NCBI RefSeq assembly: GCF_022345965.1
Contig: NZ_JAKRMU010000005.1
Span: 1 to 64,000 of the forward strand
Direction of reading: 5' to 3'
Source: Corynebacterium sp. ACRQK
Lineage (GTDB): Bacteria; Actinomycetota; Actinomycetes; Mycobacteriales; Mycobacteriaceae
DNA: 64,000 bases
Shown piece by piece: positions 63,952-64,000 of the stretch. Made by a program: the position numbers and the translations under genes. Each line of letters starts with the position of its first letter. The first letter of the stretch is position 1. The notes below the pieces were generated by a model. It had not been told where the DNA came from, searched no databases, and was given only the letters and a program-made list of their open reading frames with translations.

Positions 63952-64000
63952 TGCGCCTGGGGAGACTTGAACTCCCACGTCATAAGACACTGGAACCTAA
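63952..64000 (-). tRNA. tRNA-Leu, 3' part (anticodon probably TAG)
   Basis: The minus strand shows the acceptor 3' strand CAGGCGC with discriminator A, T-arm GGGAG-TTCAAGT-CTCCC, and a long variable arm, as in tRNA-Leu. The anticodon loop reaches the window edge with TTAGG, suggesting TAG. The 5' half is outside the window. Confidence 0.75.

Overview
The window looks like core chromosome of a high-GC Corynebacterium. The gene order holA-comEC-comEA-degV-pgm-rsfS-nadD-proA-proB-obg-rpmA-rplU-rne-ndk-folC-valS-mdh-clpX-clpP2-clpP1-tig is the corynebacterial one. Other markers are a CmrA-type mycolate reductase beside orn, twin clpP genes, a group II truncated haemoglobin, a mycothiol-type DsbA oxidoreductase, a Lys/Ala-rich RNase E/G and many leaderless promoters. 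The species cannot be fixed from sequence alone; a lipophilic species of the jeikeium/urealyticum type is a guess.

Layout. 1-6 kb: 3' part of a FUSC-type membrane protein, lepA, a PemK/MazF-like protein, rpsT with a long leader, and an ADP-ribosylglycohydrolase-like protein with altered metal motifs. 6-13.2 kb (minus): holA, comEC, comEA, degV, a histidine phosphatase, rsfS and nadD. 13.3-23 kb: a YwiC-like protein, then proA and proB split by a small inserted membrane gene, then obg, rpmA, rplU and rne. 23-33 kb: a membrane protein, ndk, a Tat-exported amidase, folC-valS, an esterase and mdh. 33-38.4 kb: a TetR-like regulator and the proteolysis/folding block clpX-clpP2-clpP1-tig. 38.6-50.8 kb: tRNA-Pro, tRNA-Gly, rpiB, a DsbA-like protein, pepN, glbO, a TSUP permease, a thioesterase, ettA, a second SSB and a CtaG/CopD-type copper protein. 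51.1-54.8 kb: a tRNA-Arg followed by accessory DNA with a CmtR/CadD cadmium module, a frameshifted Shedu-type defence gene and a gene cut by a nonsense codon. 54.8-64 kb: cmrA, orn, tRNA-His, a flavin reductase, a copper-chaperone-like HMA protein, crtB, an L,D-transpeptidase lipoprotein, tRNA-Lys, an LLM oxidoreductase, an AbrB-type membrane protein, a DUF3618 protein, bcp and the 3' part of a tRNA-Leu.

The most unusual signal is not a gene. A short motif, core GGCGTCA followed by an A-rich tail (about GGCGTCA-N2-A-R-R-A-A), occurs at 19 places I could find by eye, on both strands, inside genes in several frames and between genes, roughly every 3 kb. Its layout (GC core plus AT-rich tail) resembles the DNA uptake sequences of Pasteurellaceae and Neisseriaceae, and the window also carries comEC, comEA and a second ssb. 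This link is inference. Other points of note are the 31-bp direct repeats flanking an insertion between proB and proA, a 116-bp MITE-like inverted-repeat element upstream of crtB, paired DnaA-box-like sites, and a uniform class of leaderless promoters (TANNNT, 6-7 nt, ATG).
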